A stretch of 64,000 bases of DNA, taken from NCBI GenBank assembly GCA_963716235.1, contig CAVQTE010000016.1, positions 1-64,000 on the forward strand, in the 5' to 3' direction. Positions 54,937-63,458 of this stretch are shown in pieces; position 1 is the stretch's first letter, and each line of letters starts with the position of its first letter. This DNA comes from Sva-07 sp963716235 (lineage in GTDB: Bacteria; Actinomycetota; Acidimicrobiia; Acidimicrobiales; Ilumatobacteraceae). The translations under genes were made by a program, and so were the position numbers. The notes under the pieces are model-generated. The model did no database searches, had not been told where the DNA came from, and saw nothing but the letters and a program-made list of their open reading frames with translations.

Positions 54937-56043
54937 ATGGCGGATGACGGCGAGCACATGGTGAGTTCACCGCTGCGCGTCGCCTATACGGTCGAGCAGT
55001 GTTGGCATCCGTCGCCCGGCGGTACTGCAATCGCCGCGCTGCGGATCGCCCGCGAGTTGAACGGGCGCCCCGACGACGTCGATCTCCACCTCGTCGCTGG
55101 TCGTCATCCGAACGTTCCGGTTCCCGAGTTCCGCCCCGTTGGCAGCGTTGCCATGTTGCCACTTGCCCGCCCTGCACTGTACGAGGCGTGGAACCGGCTC
55201 AACTGGCCGAAGGTCGAATCGGTCGTCGGTGAGATCGACGTGGCCCACGCCACGGGCCTCGTGCCCTGTGCAACGTCGGCGCCGCTCGTCGTCACCGTGC
55301 ACGACCTCGCCTTCATCCACGATCCCGACAAGTTCTCGCGCCACGGTGTCCGCATGATGCGACGGTCGCTCGATGTCATCGGCCGTCGAGCCGATCGGGT
55401 GCTGTGCTCGAGCCGTTCCACGATGCGCGACTGTGAAGCGGTCGGGCTGGATCCGACGAAGCTGCGACTCGTGCCACTCGGAGTCGACCTCATCGAGGTC
55501 ACCGAGGCCGACATCGAACGTGTCCGACGGCGCTACCGCCTGCCCACGGAATTCGTCCTGTTCGTCGGCACGTTGGAGCCCCGCAAGAACCTTCGGCGTC
55601 TGGCAGCTGCGGTCGGGCGAGCCGACGTGACGCTCCCGCTCGTGGTCGCCGGTGCCGATGGATGGGGCGACGCCGGCCTCGATCATCCCGACGATGCCCT
55701 CTTCATCGGTTTCGTCCCAGACGCGGATCTCGCGCCGCTGTATGCCGCCGCCACCGTGTTCGCCTATCCGAGCGAACGCGAGGGCTTCGGGTTGCCGGTC
55801 GCCGAAGCGTTGTCGCAGGGGACCGCCGTTGTCACCAGCCGCGACACGTCGACCGAGGAGGTGGCAGGAGGCGCCGCCGTGCTCGTCGATCCCTTCGATG
55901 TCGACAGCATCGCCGCCGGCCTCGTCGAGGCGATCGACCGTCGACTCGAACTCGCCCCGGGGGGACTGCGGCGTGCCGGTGAGTTGTCGTGGGCGATCGC
56001 CGCCGACCGAACCCTTGCCGTCTACCGTGACGTCGTCGCATGA
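54937..56043 (+). CDS. Glycosyltransferase, GT4 family
   Basis: About 368 residues. GGTAIAALRIARELN, DVAHATGLVPCATSAPLVVTVHDLAFIHDP, FVLFVGTLEPRKNLRRLAAAV and FAYPSEREGFGLPVAEALSQGTAVVTS (the EGFGLPxxE donor-binding motif) define a GT-B fold retaining enzyme. It transfers a sugar in surface polysaccharide synthesis. Three in-frame ATGs (54928, 54937, 54958) are possible; 54937 is taken. The stop overlaps the next gene (ATGA). Confidence 0.87.
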   Translation: MADDGEHMVSSPLRVAYTVEQCWHPSPGGTAIAALRIARELNGRPDDVDLHLVAGRHPNVPVPEFRPVGSVAMLPLARPALYEAWNRLNWPKVESVVGEIDVAHATGLVPCATSAPLVVTVHDLAFIHDPDKFSRHGVRMMRRSLDVIGRRADRVLCSSRSTMRDCEAVGLDPTKLRLVPLGVDLIEVTEADIERVRRRYRLPTEFVLFVGTLEPRKNLRRLAAAVGRADVTLPLVVAGADGWGDAGLDHPDDALFIGFVPDADLAPLYAAATVFAYPSEREGFGLPVAEALSQGTAVVTSRDTSTEEVAGGAAVLVDPFDVDSIAAGLVEAIDRRLELAPGGLRRAGELSWAIAADRTLAVYRDVVA

Positions 56044-57219
56044 CCGAATTCGCCGTGACCCCCGTCCCCGAGCCTCGTTCCGGGCATGACCGTGGGCTCT
56101 CGCCGATCGACGTGGCGGTCAATCTGCTGTGGTGCGTTCCGGGCGACGTCGGAGGTTCCGAGCAGTATCTCGCGCGACAGTTGGTCGGTCTGGGGTCGCA
56201 GCCCACCGAGTTCGTCCCGACGCTCTACTGCCTCCCCGCGTTCGTCGATGCCCACCCGGAACTCGCAGAGCTGTACCCGATGGTTGCTGCCGGCATCTCC
56301 GGCGAGCATCGACCGAGGCGGATCATCGCCGAGCACACCTGGCTACGTCGCCGCACCCGCACCGCCCAACTCGTTCACCACGGTGGCGGAACGGCACCCG
56401 TCGGCGGACACCGACCGATGGTGCTCACCATCCATGACCTTCAGTACCTCACTCACCCCGAGTACCTGAGCGCCTCGAAGCTCCGATACCTGTCGTGGTC
56501 GATTCCCCGCTCGGTCGGGCGGGCGACGGTCGTCGCGGTGCCGACCGACTACGTACGACGAACGGTCATCGACGCATACGGAACTGCACCCGACCGGGTC
56601 GTGGTCGTTCCCCACGGTGTCGAACCCGCACTCGGCGCTGACGCACCGTCGCCGTTCGAGTTGCGCCGCGCGTACGGGCTCGGCGCCGGCCGGGTGCTGG
56701 TCTTCCCCGCGATCACCCATCCGCACAAGGGGCATCTGTTCCTGCTCGAGGTGATGGCCCGCTACTGGGACGATCCCGATCTCAGGCTGGTGTTGCTCGG
56801 TGGGGCGGGAGCCGCCGACGACGAGGTCACGGCGATGATCGAACGTCTCGAACTCGAACGTCGCGTCGTGCGGCCCGGTCGTGTGACCGACGCGCATCGC
56901 GACGGTCTCATCGCGCTCGGCAGATGCGCTCGTCTTCCCGAGCGAGTACGAAGGATTCGGCGCACCGGTGGTCGAGGCAATGGCGCTCGGCACGCCGGTG
57001 ATCTGCTCCGACCAGCCGGCACTTGCCGAGGTCATCGGCGACGCCGGCATCGTCCTGCCGCGTGAGGCCGAGGCGTGGGCCGACGCCCTCGACGTGCTCA
57101 CCAGTCGTGGAATCGAACTCCGCTCGGCCGGTTGGCGTCGGGCCGCGTCGTTCACCGCCGAACGCTCGGGCGCAGGTCTGGCCGCGGCCTATCGAACAGC
57201 CCTCGACGCCGACCGATGA
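56040..57219 (+). CDS. Glycosyltransferase, GT4 family (one +1 frameshift)
   Basis: The first frame, from ATG 56040, encodes VAVNLLWCVPGDVGGSEQYLARQLVGL, MVLTIHDLQYLTHPEYLSASKLRYLSWSIPRSVG and VLVFPAITHPHKGHLFLLEVMARY. At ~56915-56930 it moves to the +1 frame, which holds SADALVFPSEYEGFGAPVVEAMALGTPVICSDQPALAEVIGDAGI, the donor site. Joined, the protein is ~392 residues, normal for GT4. It overlaps neighbours on both sides by ATGA, so it sits inside an operon of glycosyltransferases. Confidence 0.83.
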
Positions 57220-58499
57220 GTCGGAACGCGCGGCGGCCGATGATCGTGCTGTGTCCGCACTTCGAGCCGGACACTGCGCCGACCGGCACGGTGATGACCC
57301 GGATCGTCGCCGAACTCGTCGCGCGTGGCCACACGGTCCACGTGGTCACGTCGTTGCCCTGGTATCGCCACCACCGGATCGAGCCCGGCTGGAGGGGTCG
57401 TTGGGTGCGCCGGGAAGTCACCTCGTGGGGATCGATCACGCGTGTTCACCCCTTCCCCGGCGACGACAAGTCGAATCTCCTGCGTCGGGCGATCGGTTTC
57501 GTCGGCTACTCGGCGCTCGCCGGTGTCCAGTGCATCCGCGTGGGCGGCTGGGGGCGTCGGGCCGAGGCGGTGATCGCGATGTCGCCGCCGCTCACGCTGG
57601 GCCTCACCGGGTGGCTCGCCAGTCGGATCCGCCGCGCACCGATGATCTTCAACATCCAAGACATCTTTCCCGACGCGGCGGTGGAGACCGGGGCGATCAC
57701 GAACCGCTGGATCATCGCGGTGGCGTCGTGGCTCGAACGGGTGAGCTATCGCGCTGCCGATGCGGTCACCGTGCTCTCCGACGAGCTTCGCGACAACGTG
57801 ATCGCCAAGGTTCCGGTGGGGGCCGCCGATCGGGTGCACGTGATCCCGAACTTCGTCGACACCGATGCCATCGAGCCACAGGACCGTCTGACCGACTATC
57901 GCCGCCAGCTGGGCCTCGGCGACGGCCAGGTCGTGTTGTATGCGGGCAACGTGGGGTTCTCACAGTCGCTCGACCTCGTCGTCGCCGCGGCGAGCGCGTT
58001 ACCCGATGTGACGTTTCTCATCAACGGCGACGGAGCCGCCCGCGCGTCGCTCGAGGAGTCGGCTCGCGGCCTGGCGAACCTGCACTTTGCCGGCTACATC
58101 GAGCCGTCGCGCCTGAGCGAACTGCTGGCCACCGGCGATGTGCACGTGGTGCCCCTGCGCGCCGGGCTCGGTCGCGTGAGCGTTCCGTCGAAGACCTACT
58201 CGATCATGGCGGCCGGACGCCCCGTCGTTGCGGCGATCGATCCGGGCACGGCCGTTCCGGCCATCCTGGAAGCCTCCGGCGGGGGGGTCTCGGTCGCGCC
58301 CGACGATCCCGAGATGTTCATTGCCGCCGTTCGTGACCTGGTCGACCATCCGCAGGTCGGTCGTCGGATGGGCGCACTCGGGCGCGAGTGGGTCGTCCGT
58401 GAGGCGAGCCCGGAGGCGGTCGGCGCAGCGTACGATGCGCTGGTGCGAACGTTGGGCAGCGGCGGTGCCCGACCCCCCAAGGGGCCGAGTCGCCGCTAG
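57216..58499 (+). CDS. Glycosyltransferase, GT4 family (WcaI/WbuB-like)
   Basis: 427 residues. IVLCPHFEPDTAPTGTVMTRIVAELVARGHTVHVVTSLPWY, PMIFNIQDIFPDAAVETGAI, VIPNFVDTDAIEP, VLYAGNVGFSQSLDLVVAAASALPDVTFLINGDG and PSKTYSIMAAGRPVVA match the WcaI/WbuB-like group that adds deoxysugars to lipid-linked chains. The ATG overlaps the previous stop codon. The TAG stop forms part of the TAGCCT box of the next gene. Confidence 0.87.
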   Translation: MSRNARRPMIVLCPHFEPDTAPTGTVMTRIVAELVARGHTVHVVTSLPWYRHHRIEPGWRGRWVRREVTSWGSITRVHPFPGDDKSNLLRRAIGFVGYSALAGVQCIRVGGWGRRAEAVIAMSPPLTLGLTGWLASRIRRAPMIFNIQDIFPDAAVETGAITNRWIIAVASWLERVSYRAADAVTVLSDELRDNVIAKVPVGAADRVHVIPNFVDTDAIEPQDRLTDYRRQLGLGDGQVVLYAGNVGFSQSLDLVVAAASALPDVTFLINGDGAARASLEESARGLANLHFAGYIEPSRLSELLATGDVHVVPLRAGLGRVSVPSKTYSIMAAGRPVVAAIDPGTAVPAILEASGGGVSVAPDDPEMFIAAVRDLVDHPQVGRRMGALGREWVVREASPEAVGAAYDALVRTLGSGGARPPKGPSRR

Positions 58500-58511
58500 C
58501 CTCTCGTCCTC

Positions 58512-59345
58512 GTGGCCCCCTCCTCGTCTTCCACCAAGAAAGCCGCCAAGCTGGCCAAGTCCGGCCAGGGCAAGAAAGTGCGCTTCCAGGGCGGAACGCT
58601 GTTCCCGATGGTCGTCGTGATCGTCGTGGTACTCGGACTTGCACTCGTGGTCTACGCCCGCCAGAGCCGACCGGCCGCCGATGCTTCGGCCCCGCAGCTG
58701 TCCGATCACTGGCACCACGCGTACGGCTTCTACCTGTGCGACACCTGGTTCCAGCTCAGTGGCGACGCCGAAGAGCCGGGGACAGACGACTTCGCCGCGT
58801 ATCAGCGCTCGGGAATTCACAGTCACGACGACGGCCTGATGCACTGGCACCCGTTCACGTCGGCATCGGTCGGCTCGAACGCCACGTTGGGCGTCTTTCT
58901 CGACACGTACGGTGTCGAACTCACCAACGACAAGCTGACGTTCCCCGAGAACCAACGGGCGGGGTTGCCCTACCAGCAGGAGACCGGCGTGTTCGAGGAC
59001 GGCGAGACCACCTGCACCATCGACGGAACCGAAGAGAGCGCCGAGCTCAAGGTCGTCGTGTGGGACAACTTCACCGACACCGACGACGGCACCACCTACA
59101 TCGCCGATTTCGACAACATCCGTCTCGACAAGGATCAGATGGTCGTTTCCATCGCCTTCGTCCCGGACAACACCGATGTCGGCATGCCGCCGTGGGCGCC
59201 GGACCTGCCGTCGCTCGGCGAAGTCGACAGCGGGCAGCTTGAACCTGCCGGCGGCGAACCGGCCTCGTCGGTCCCCGGTGACACCACTCCGGACACCACC
59301 GCGGACACCACCGCGGACACCACGCCGGCCACCACGACGGGCTGA
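58512..59345 (+). CDS. Membrane-anchored His-rich protein of unknown function
   Basis: 277 residues. A basic N-terminus (STKKAAKLAKSGQGKKVRF) and one helix (MVVVIVVVLGLALVVYA) anchor an outside domain with SDHWHHAYGFYLCDTWF and GIHSHDDGLMHWHPFTSASVGSNATLGVFLDTYG. The His clusters (HWHH, HSHDD, HWH) look like a metal site. The C-terminus is Thr/Asp-rich (TTPDTTADTTADTTPATT). I recall similar proteins in related actinobacteria, without known function. GTG start; TAGCCT ends 9 nt upstream. The stop overlaps the next gene (TGATG). Confidence 0.7.
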   Translation: MAPSSSSTKKAAKLAKSGQGKKVRFQGGTLFPMVVVIVVVLGLALVVYARQSRPAADASAPQLSDHWHHAYGFYLCDTWFQLSGDAEEPGTDDFAAYQRSGIHSHDDGLMHWHPFTSASVGSNATLGVFLDTYGVELTNDKLTFPENQRAGLPYQQETGVFEDGETTCTIDGTEESAELKVVVWDNFTDTDDGTTYIADFDNIRLDKDQMVVSIAFVPDNTDVGMPPWAPDLPSLGEVDSGQLEPAGGEPASSVPGDTTPDTTADTTADTTPATTTG

Positions 59346-60343
59346 TGCGCGCGGTCGTCCTCGTCGGTGGATTCGGCACGCGGCTGCGCCCGCTGACCAA
59401 CAGCGTGCCCAAGCCGATGCTCCCCGTCGGACACCGTCCGATGATCGCCCGACTCGTCGACCGTCTGGCACGCGGTGGCGTGACCGAGGTCGTGCTGGCA
59501 CTCGGATTCCGGCCGGAGCCATTCGTCGAGGCATTCCCCGACGGACGCTGCGGTGACGTGACGTTGACCTATGCCGTGGAACCCGAGCCTCTCGACACTG
59601 GTGGAGCGATCCGTTTCGCGGCTGATGTCGCGGGCATCGACGACACGTTCGTGGTCGCCAACGGCGATGTGATGACTGATCTCGATGTCGGCGCACTGGT
59701 TGGCGCTCATCGCATGTTCGGCGCCGAGGCCACGCTGCATCTCATCGCGGTCGATGATCCGTCGGCATTCGGCGTGGTCGACCTCGGAGCCGACGGACGC
59801 ATCGGTGCCTTCGTCGAGAAGCCGGCGCCGGGAACCGAACCGAGCAACCTGATCAACGCGGGGACGTACGTGTTCGAGCCGAGCGTGCTCGCCCGCATTG
59901 CGCCATCCACCAAGGTGTCGGTCGAACGTGACACCTTCCAGCGCATCGTTGCCGATGGGGCACTCTTCGGATTCGCCACCGACGACTACTGGATCGATGC
60001 CGGCCGTCCTGAGCTCTACCGCGCAGCCAATCTCGACCTGCTCGACGGAGTGCGGCGGTTCGATCGATGCGAGGCCATCTCGCCGACTGCGAGCGTCGCT
60101 GCCGACGCGACGATTCGCAACAGCGTCATCGGTGACCACGTGGTCGTTTCGGCCGAAGCGACCGTCATCGATTCGGTGCTGCTGCCCCACGCCACGGTCG
60201 GACGCGGGGCCAGCGTCGACCGCTCGCTCGTGATGGGATCGGTCGGGGCGGACAGCTGTATCACCGACTGCATGGTCGGAGCTGATGGCGCGGTACCCGA
60301 CGGCGCCGCACTGGTCGGAGTGGCGATACCGGAACCATCGTGA
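59345..60343 (+). CDS. NDP-sugar pyrophosphorylase (mannose-1-phosphate guanylyltransferase-like)
   Basis: 332 residues. MRAVVLVGGFGTRLRPLTNSVPKPMLPVGHRPMI is the nucleotide-binding loop. FVVANGDVMTDLDVGALVGAHR and AFVEKPAPGTEPSNLINAGTYVFEP follow, with a short hexapeptide C-terminus. It forms an activated sugar such as GDP-mannose, which would feed the gmd product at 63459. Nucleotide choice is not certain. ATG overlaps the previous stop. Confidence 0.85.
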   Translation: MRAVVLVGGFGTRLRPLTNSVPKPMLPVGHRPMIARLVDRLARGGVTEVVLALGFRPEPFVEAFPDGRCGDVTLTYAVEPEPLDTGGAIRFAADVAGIDDTFVVANGDVMTDLDVGALVGAHRMFGAEATLHLIAVDDPSAFGVVDLGADGRIGAFVEKPAPGTEPSNLINAGTYVFEPSVLARIAPSTKVSVERDTFQRIVADGALFGFATDDYWIDAGRPELYRAANLDLLDGVRRFDRCEAISPTASVAADATIRNSVIGDHVVVSAEATVIDSVLLPHATVGRGASVDRSLVMGSVGADSCITDCMVGADGAVPDGAALVGVAIPEPS

Positions 60344-61263
60344 ACGTCGTCGTGTTCGGTGGGGCAGGATTCATCGGTTCACATCTCGTCGATCGACTGC
60401 TCTCGCACGACCACGCGGTCGACGTCATCGACGACCTGTCGACTGGATCGCTGGCGAACCTGGCCGATGCTCGGGCCGCAGGAAGCGGTCTCAAGATCCA
60501 TCACCTCGACGCAACGTCAACGGAAGCGGACTCGCTCATCGGAATGCGTCGGCCCGATGTCATCCATCTGCTCACCACATTGCCGCGGTCCGATCAGCCG
60601 CCGGCGGCTCATGCCCGAGCGTTCCATGTGGTGCTCGCCGTTCTCGAGGCGGCGCGACGCCACGGTGTCGGCAAAGTGGTCGTCGCCGTGCCGGCGACAG
60701 CACTTCACGGTCACCCCACGTCGAGGGCACTCCCGCTCAAGGACGTCGAGATCGGTCAACTCGTGCCACGTGGTGTACGAGGCGTGGTGGCACGAGCCCT
60801 CGTCGACTTGCTGGTGTCGTTCCGCGACCTCCACGCCATCGAGTTCACCGCCCTCGCGATGGCGACCGTGTACGGCCCGCGCCAGCGCGCCGACGGCGGT
60901 GTCGTCGGGGCCTTCGTTCACGCCGCTGCCAGCGCCACGGCACCCGTCATCGACGGCGACGGCCGCCAGACACGTGACCTGTTGTACGTCGACGACGCGG
61001 TCGATGCGCTCGCCCGAGCCGGCGAGCGCGGCGGCGGCCTGCTCGTGAACGTCGGAACCGGCGTGCAGACATCGGTCGGTGATCTCTGGGATCGCATCGC
61101 CCGGCTGGTGCCCGGCGCGTCCGATCTCCGGCCACTGCATGGGCCGGGTCGCTCCGACGAACTCACCCGATTCGCGATCTCCCCTGCGCGAGCCCGGATC
61201 CACCTGGCATGGTCGCCGTGGACGGACCTCGACGACGGCCTCGCCCGCCTGGTCGAAGGGTGA
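60340..61263 (+). CDS. Extended SDR-fold protein lacking the YxxxK pair
   Basis: 307 residues. VVVFGGAGFIGSHLVDRLL (NAD motif), VIDDLSTGSLANL and GRQTRDLLYVDDAVDALARAGE are intact and typical of UDP-sugar epimerase-like SDRs. Where SPYGASKxxxE is expected it reads LVPRGVRGVVARALVDL, so the catalytic Tyr and Lys are missing, and VAVPATALHG replaces the usual SS/ST-xVYG. It may be a non-catalytic partner or bind nucleotide only. GTG overlaps the previous stop codon. Confidence 0.75.
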   Translation: MNVVVFGGAGFIGSHLVDRLLSHDHAVDVIDDLSTGSLANLADARAAGSGLKIHHLDATSTEADSLIGMRRPDVIHLLTTLPRSDQPPAAHARAFHVVLAVLEAARRHGVGKVVVAVPATALHGHPTSRALPLKDVEIGQLVPRGVRGVVARALVDLLVSFRDLHAIEFTALAMATVYGPRQRADGGVVGAFVHAAASATAPVIDGDGRQTRDLLYVDDAVDALARAGERGGGLLVNVGTGVQTSVGDLWDRIARLVPGASDLRPLHGPGRSDELTRFAISPARARIHLAWSPWTDLDDGLARLVEG

Positions 61264-61264
61264 C

Positions 61265-62281
61265 TCAGCTTCGCTGAAGTGATCGGATCGTCACGGTCGC
61301 AAGTTCGCGGGCCCGGTCGGGAGTCGACATCACGGACGGGGTGACGACGCATCGCATCCCCAGTGCCTCCACGTCGTCGGCGAGGTCGGCATCGACGGGA
61401 TCGATCACCAGGACCGAGGCGATCGGCGCATAGAGACGGGCGATTCCCACGACCGATGCATCGTGGCCGAGTTCGGTGAGCATCCGATCGGCGGGGCCCT
61501 TGAGTGCTGCGCCCCCGACGATCGGCGACACTGCGACGGTACTCTCGCGGCGCTCGGCGAGCAGTTCGTCGACTCCGGGCAGTGCTCTGATCGGTCCGAT
61601 CGAGACGATGGGGTTCGAGGGTGCGATCACGATGGTGTGGGCCGATTCCAGCGCCCGTCGAGCATCGTGGGCGAGCCGGGCGGCACCATCGAAGCGGATC
61701 GACGTGACGGGTACCGAGTGGCGCCGCCGCACGAAGTAGTCCTGGAACGACACGTCGATGGGGCGTCCATGCTCGTCGGTGATGGTCACGATCGTGCTCA
61801 GCCGGTCGTCCGACATCGGAACGATGCGAACCGGCACCTGCCATGCCCGACGGATCTCGTCGGTGACCTCGGTGAGCGAAGCACCCTCGGCGAGGCGGGC
61901 GGTGCGGAAGAAGTGGGTCGCGAGGTCGCGATCTCCGAGATTGAACCAGCGCGGCGCCGCCGATGACCCGTCGGGCCGCACCGATTCGTATCGTTCGAGC
62001 GACTCCATCGCCCGCCACGACTCGCCGACGAGCCCCCAGCCGCGCTCGGGGTCGATGGCCCCGGCAAGGGTGTAGGTGACGGTGTCGAGATCTGGTGAGA
62101 TCGACAGGCCGTGCAGCGTGCAGTCGTCGCCGGTGTTCACGACGGCCGTGATGGCCCCAGCGCTGCCAACGTCGTCGAGGTCGCCGATGGCGTCGACCAG
62201 GCCCGAGAGGAATCGGGCGGCGCCGACACCGCCCGAGACGACGGCAAACCGAGTTGGAGTGCTGGCCGGTTCCAGGCTCAT
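61265..62281 (-). CDS. cofD: 2-phospho-L-lactate transferase (F420 synthesis)
   Basis: 338 residues. FAVVSGGVGAARFLSGLV, ITAVVNTGDDCTLHGLSISPDLDTVTYTLAG, WFNLGDRDLATHFFRT and IVIAPSNPIVSIGPI are strongly typical of CofD/FbiA. It joins the activated phospholactate-type moiety to Fo to make F420-0. Its presence implies an F420-using cell. The ATG overlaps the stop of the upstream glycosyltransferase by ATGA. It ends 1 nt from the convergent SDR gene. Confidence 0.93.
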   Translation of the reverse strand: MSLEPASTPTRFAVVSGGVGAARFLSGLVDAIGDLDDVGSAGAITAVVNTGDDCTLHGLSISPDLDTVTYTLAGAIDPERGWGLVGESWRAMESLERYESVRPDGSSAAPRWFNLGDRDLATHFFRTARLAEGASLTEVTDEIRRAWQVPVRIVPMSDDRLSTIVTITDEHGRPIDVSFQDYFVRRRHSVPVTSIRFDGAARLAHDARRALESAHTIVIAPSNPIVSIGPIRALPGVDELLAERRESTVAVSPIVGGAALKGPADRMLTELGHDASVVGIARLYAPIASVLVIDPVDADLADDVEALGMRCVVTPSVMSTPDRARELATVTIRSLQRS

Positions 62282-63387
62282 CCGGTCACCGGGAGCCCGT
62301 CGACGAGTTCGTAGTAGGTCTGGTGGAGCTGCCGGGCGGTGTTGGCCCACGAGAATCGACTGACGTTGGTGTGCCCACGCCGCACGAGCTTGGCGTACAT
62401 CTCGTCGTTCGACACGATCCAGTACAGATTGGCGGCGAGCGCCTCTGCGTCGTGTGCCGGGCTCAGGAGCGCCGCTGCACCGGCGACCTGTGGAATCGAA
62501 CCGGCGGTGCTGGCAACCACCGGGGTGCCGAGCAGTTGCGCTTCGAGGATCGGGAAGCCGAAGCCCTCGTCGAGCGATGGATACGCCAAGGCCCGAGCAT
62601 GTTGCAGGAGCCATCGTTTCGTGGGGTCGTCGACAGGGCCGGTACGAATGACCCGTTCGGCGATCGCCGGATCGAGCCGGGCGATGCCCCGATTCACTGT
62701 GTCGGCATCGTTGCCGACGGCGCCCGCCATCACCAGCTTGACGTTCGGGTGCTCGCGAGCCAGACGTCCGAACGCCGCAACGAGCGTGGGCAGGTTCTTG
62801 CGTCGTTCGAGCGTGCCGACAGCGAGAATGAACGGCGCGCTCGTGAGATCCGGAAGTCCGCTCGGCTCCGATGAAGTCGTCGCCGTCAGGTCGATCCGTG
62901 GTGGCCCGAGCAGGATGGTGCGGACGCGGTCGGTGCCGAGGAGTTCACGGACGCGTCGGCTCGTCGCGTCGGAACTGGTGACCACGTGGGCGCCGTCGGC
63001 GACGGCACGGCGCAGTACGGCGGCCGCTCGGCGAACGTCCGGGAGGGCATCGGCGGGATGGTCGAGGAACCAGCAGTCGTACACGGTGACCAGCCGTGCG
63101 CACCGCGTCGGGGGGACGACGTAGTTCGTGCCGTGCACGACGTCGGGATGTCCCAGCAAGCGGTCGACCGGCGGCGAACGACGTGCCCAGAGCCTGAGTG
63201 CCACCGCGGCCGGGATGGGCAGGCGCCGTTGCGGCGACCGCACGCGTGCCCGCATGCTCGTGACGTACGGTCGGAGTTGGAGGTCGGCATCGTCGCGCAA
63301 CGCGTCGATGGTCCAGGCCACGGCGTTGCCGATACCGGTGCGCGGCCCGTGGAGCGGTCCGGCGTCGATCGCGACGGTCAGGGGCAT
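62278..63387 (-). CDS. Glycosyltransferase, GT4 family
   Basis: 369 residues. VAIDAGPLHGPRTGIGNAVAWTIDAL, DVVHGTNYVVPPTRCARLVTVYDCWFLDHP, FILAVGTLERRKNLPTLVAAFGRL and ALAYPSLDEGFGFPILEAQLLGTPVVAS match mannosyl/rhamnosyl GT4 enzymes. It is divergent from gmd and co-transcribed with cofD, an unusual pairing. A leader of ~27 nt follows TACGCT. Confidence 0.87.
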   Translation of the reverse strand: MPLTVAIDAGPLHGPRTGIGNAVAWTIDALRDDADLQLRPYVTSMRARVRSPQRRLPIPAAVALRLWARRSPPVDRLLGHPDVVHGTNYVVPPTRCARLVTVYDCWFLDHPADALPDVRRAAAVLRRAVADGAHVVTSSDATSRRVRELLGTDRVRTILLGPPRIDLTATTSSEPSGLPDLTSAPFILAVGTLERRKNLPTLVAAFGRLAREHPNVKLVMAGAVGNDADTVNRGIARLDPAIAERVIRTGPVDDPTKRWLLQHARALAYPSLDEGFGFPILEAQLLGTPVVASTAGSIPQVAGAAALLSPAHDAEALAANLYWIVSNDEMYAKLVRRGHTNVSRFSWANTARQLHQTYYELVDGLPVTG

Positions 63388-63458
63388 GGATTCACCGTCA
63401 TGCGGACGCGCAGCGTACTCGCGCCGCGGTGCGTACGAGCCGTAGACTCGTCTGCCTT

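Noticed and set aside
3377..57219. Programmed +1 frameshifting as a shared mechanism
   Set aside because: No common slippery sequence or stop codon is seen at the six shift sites, the genes are functionally unrelated, and at least one site is a simple G-run.
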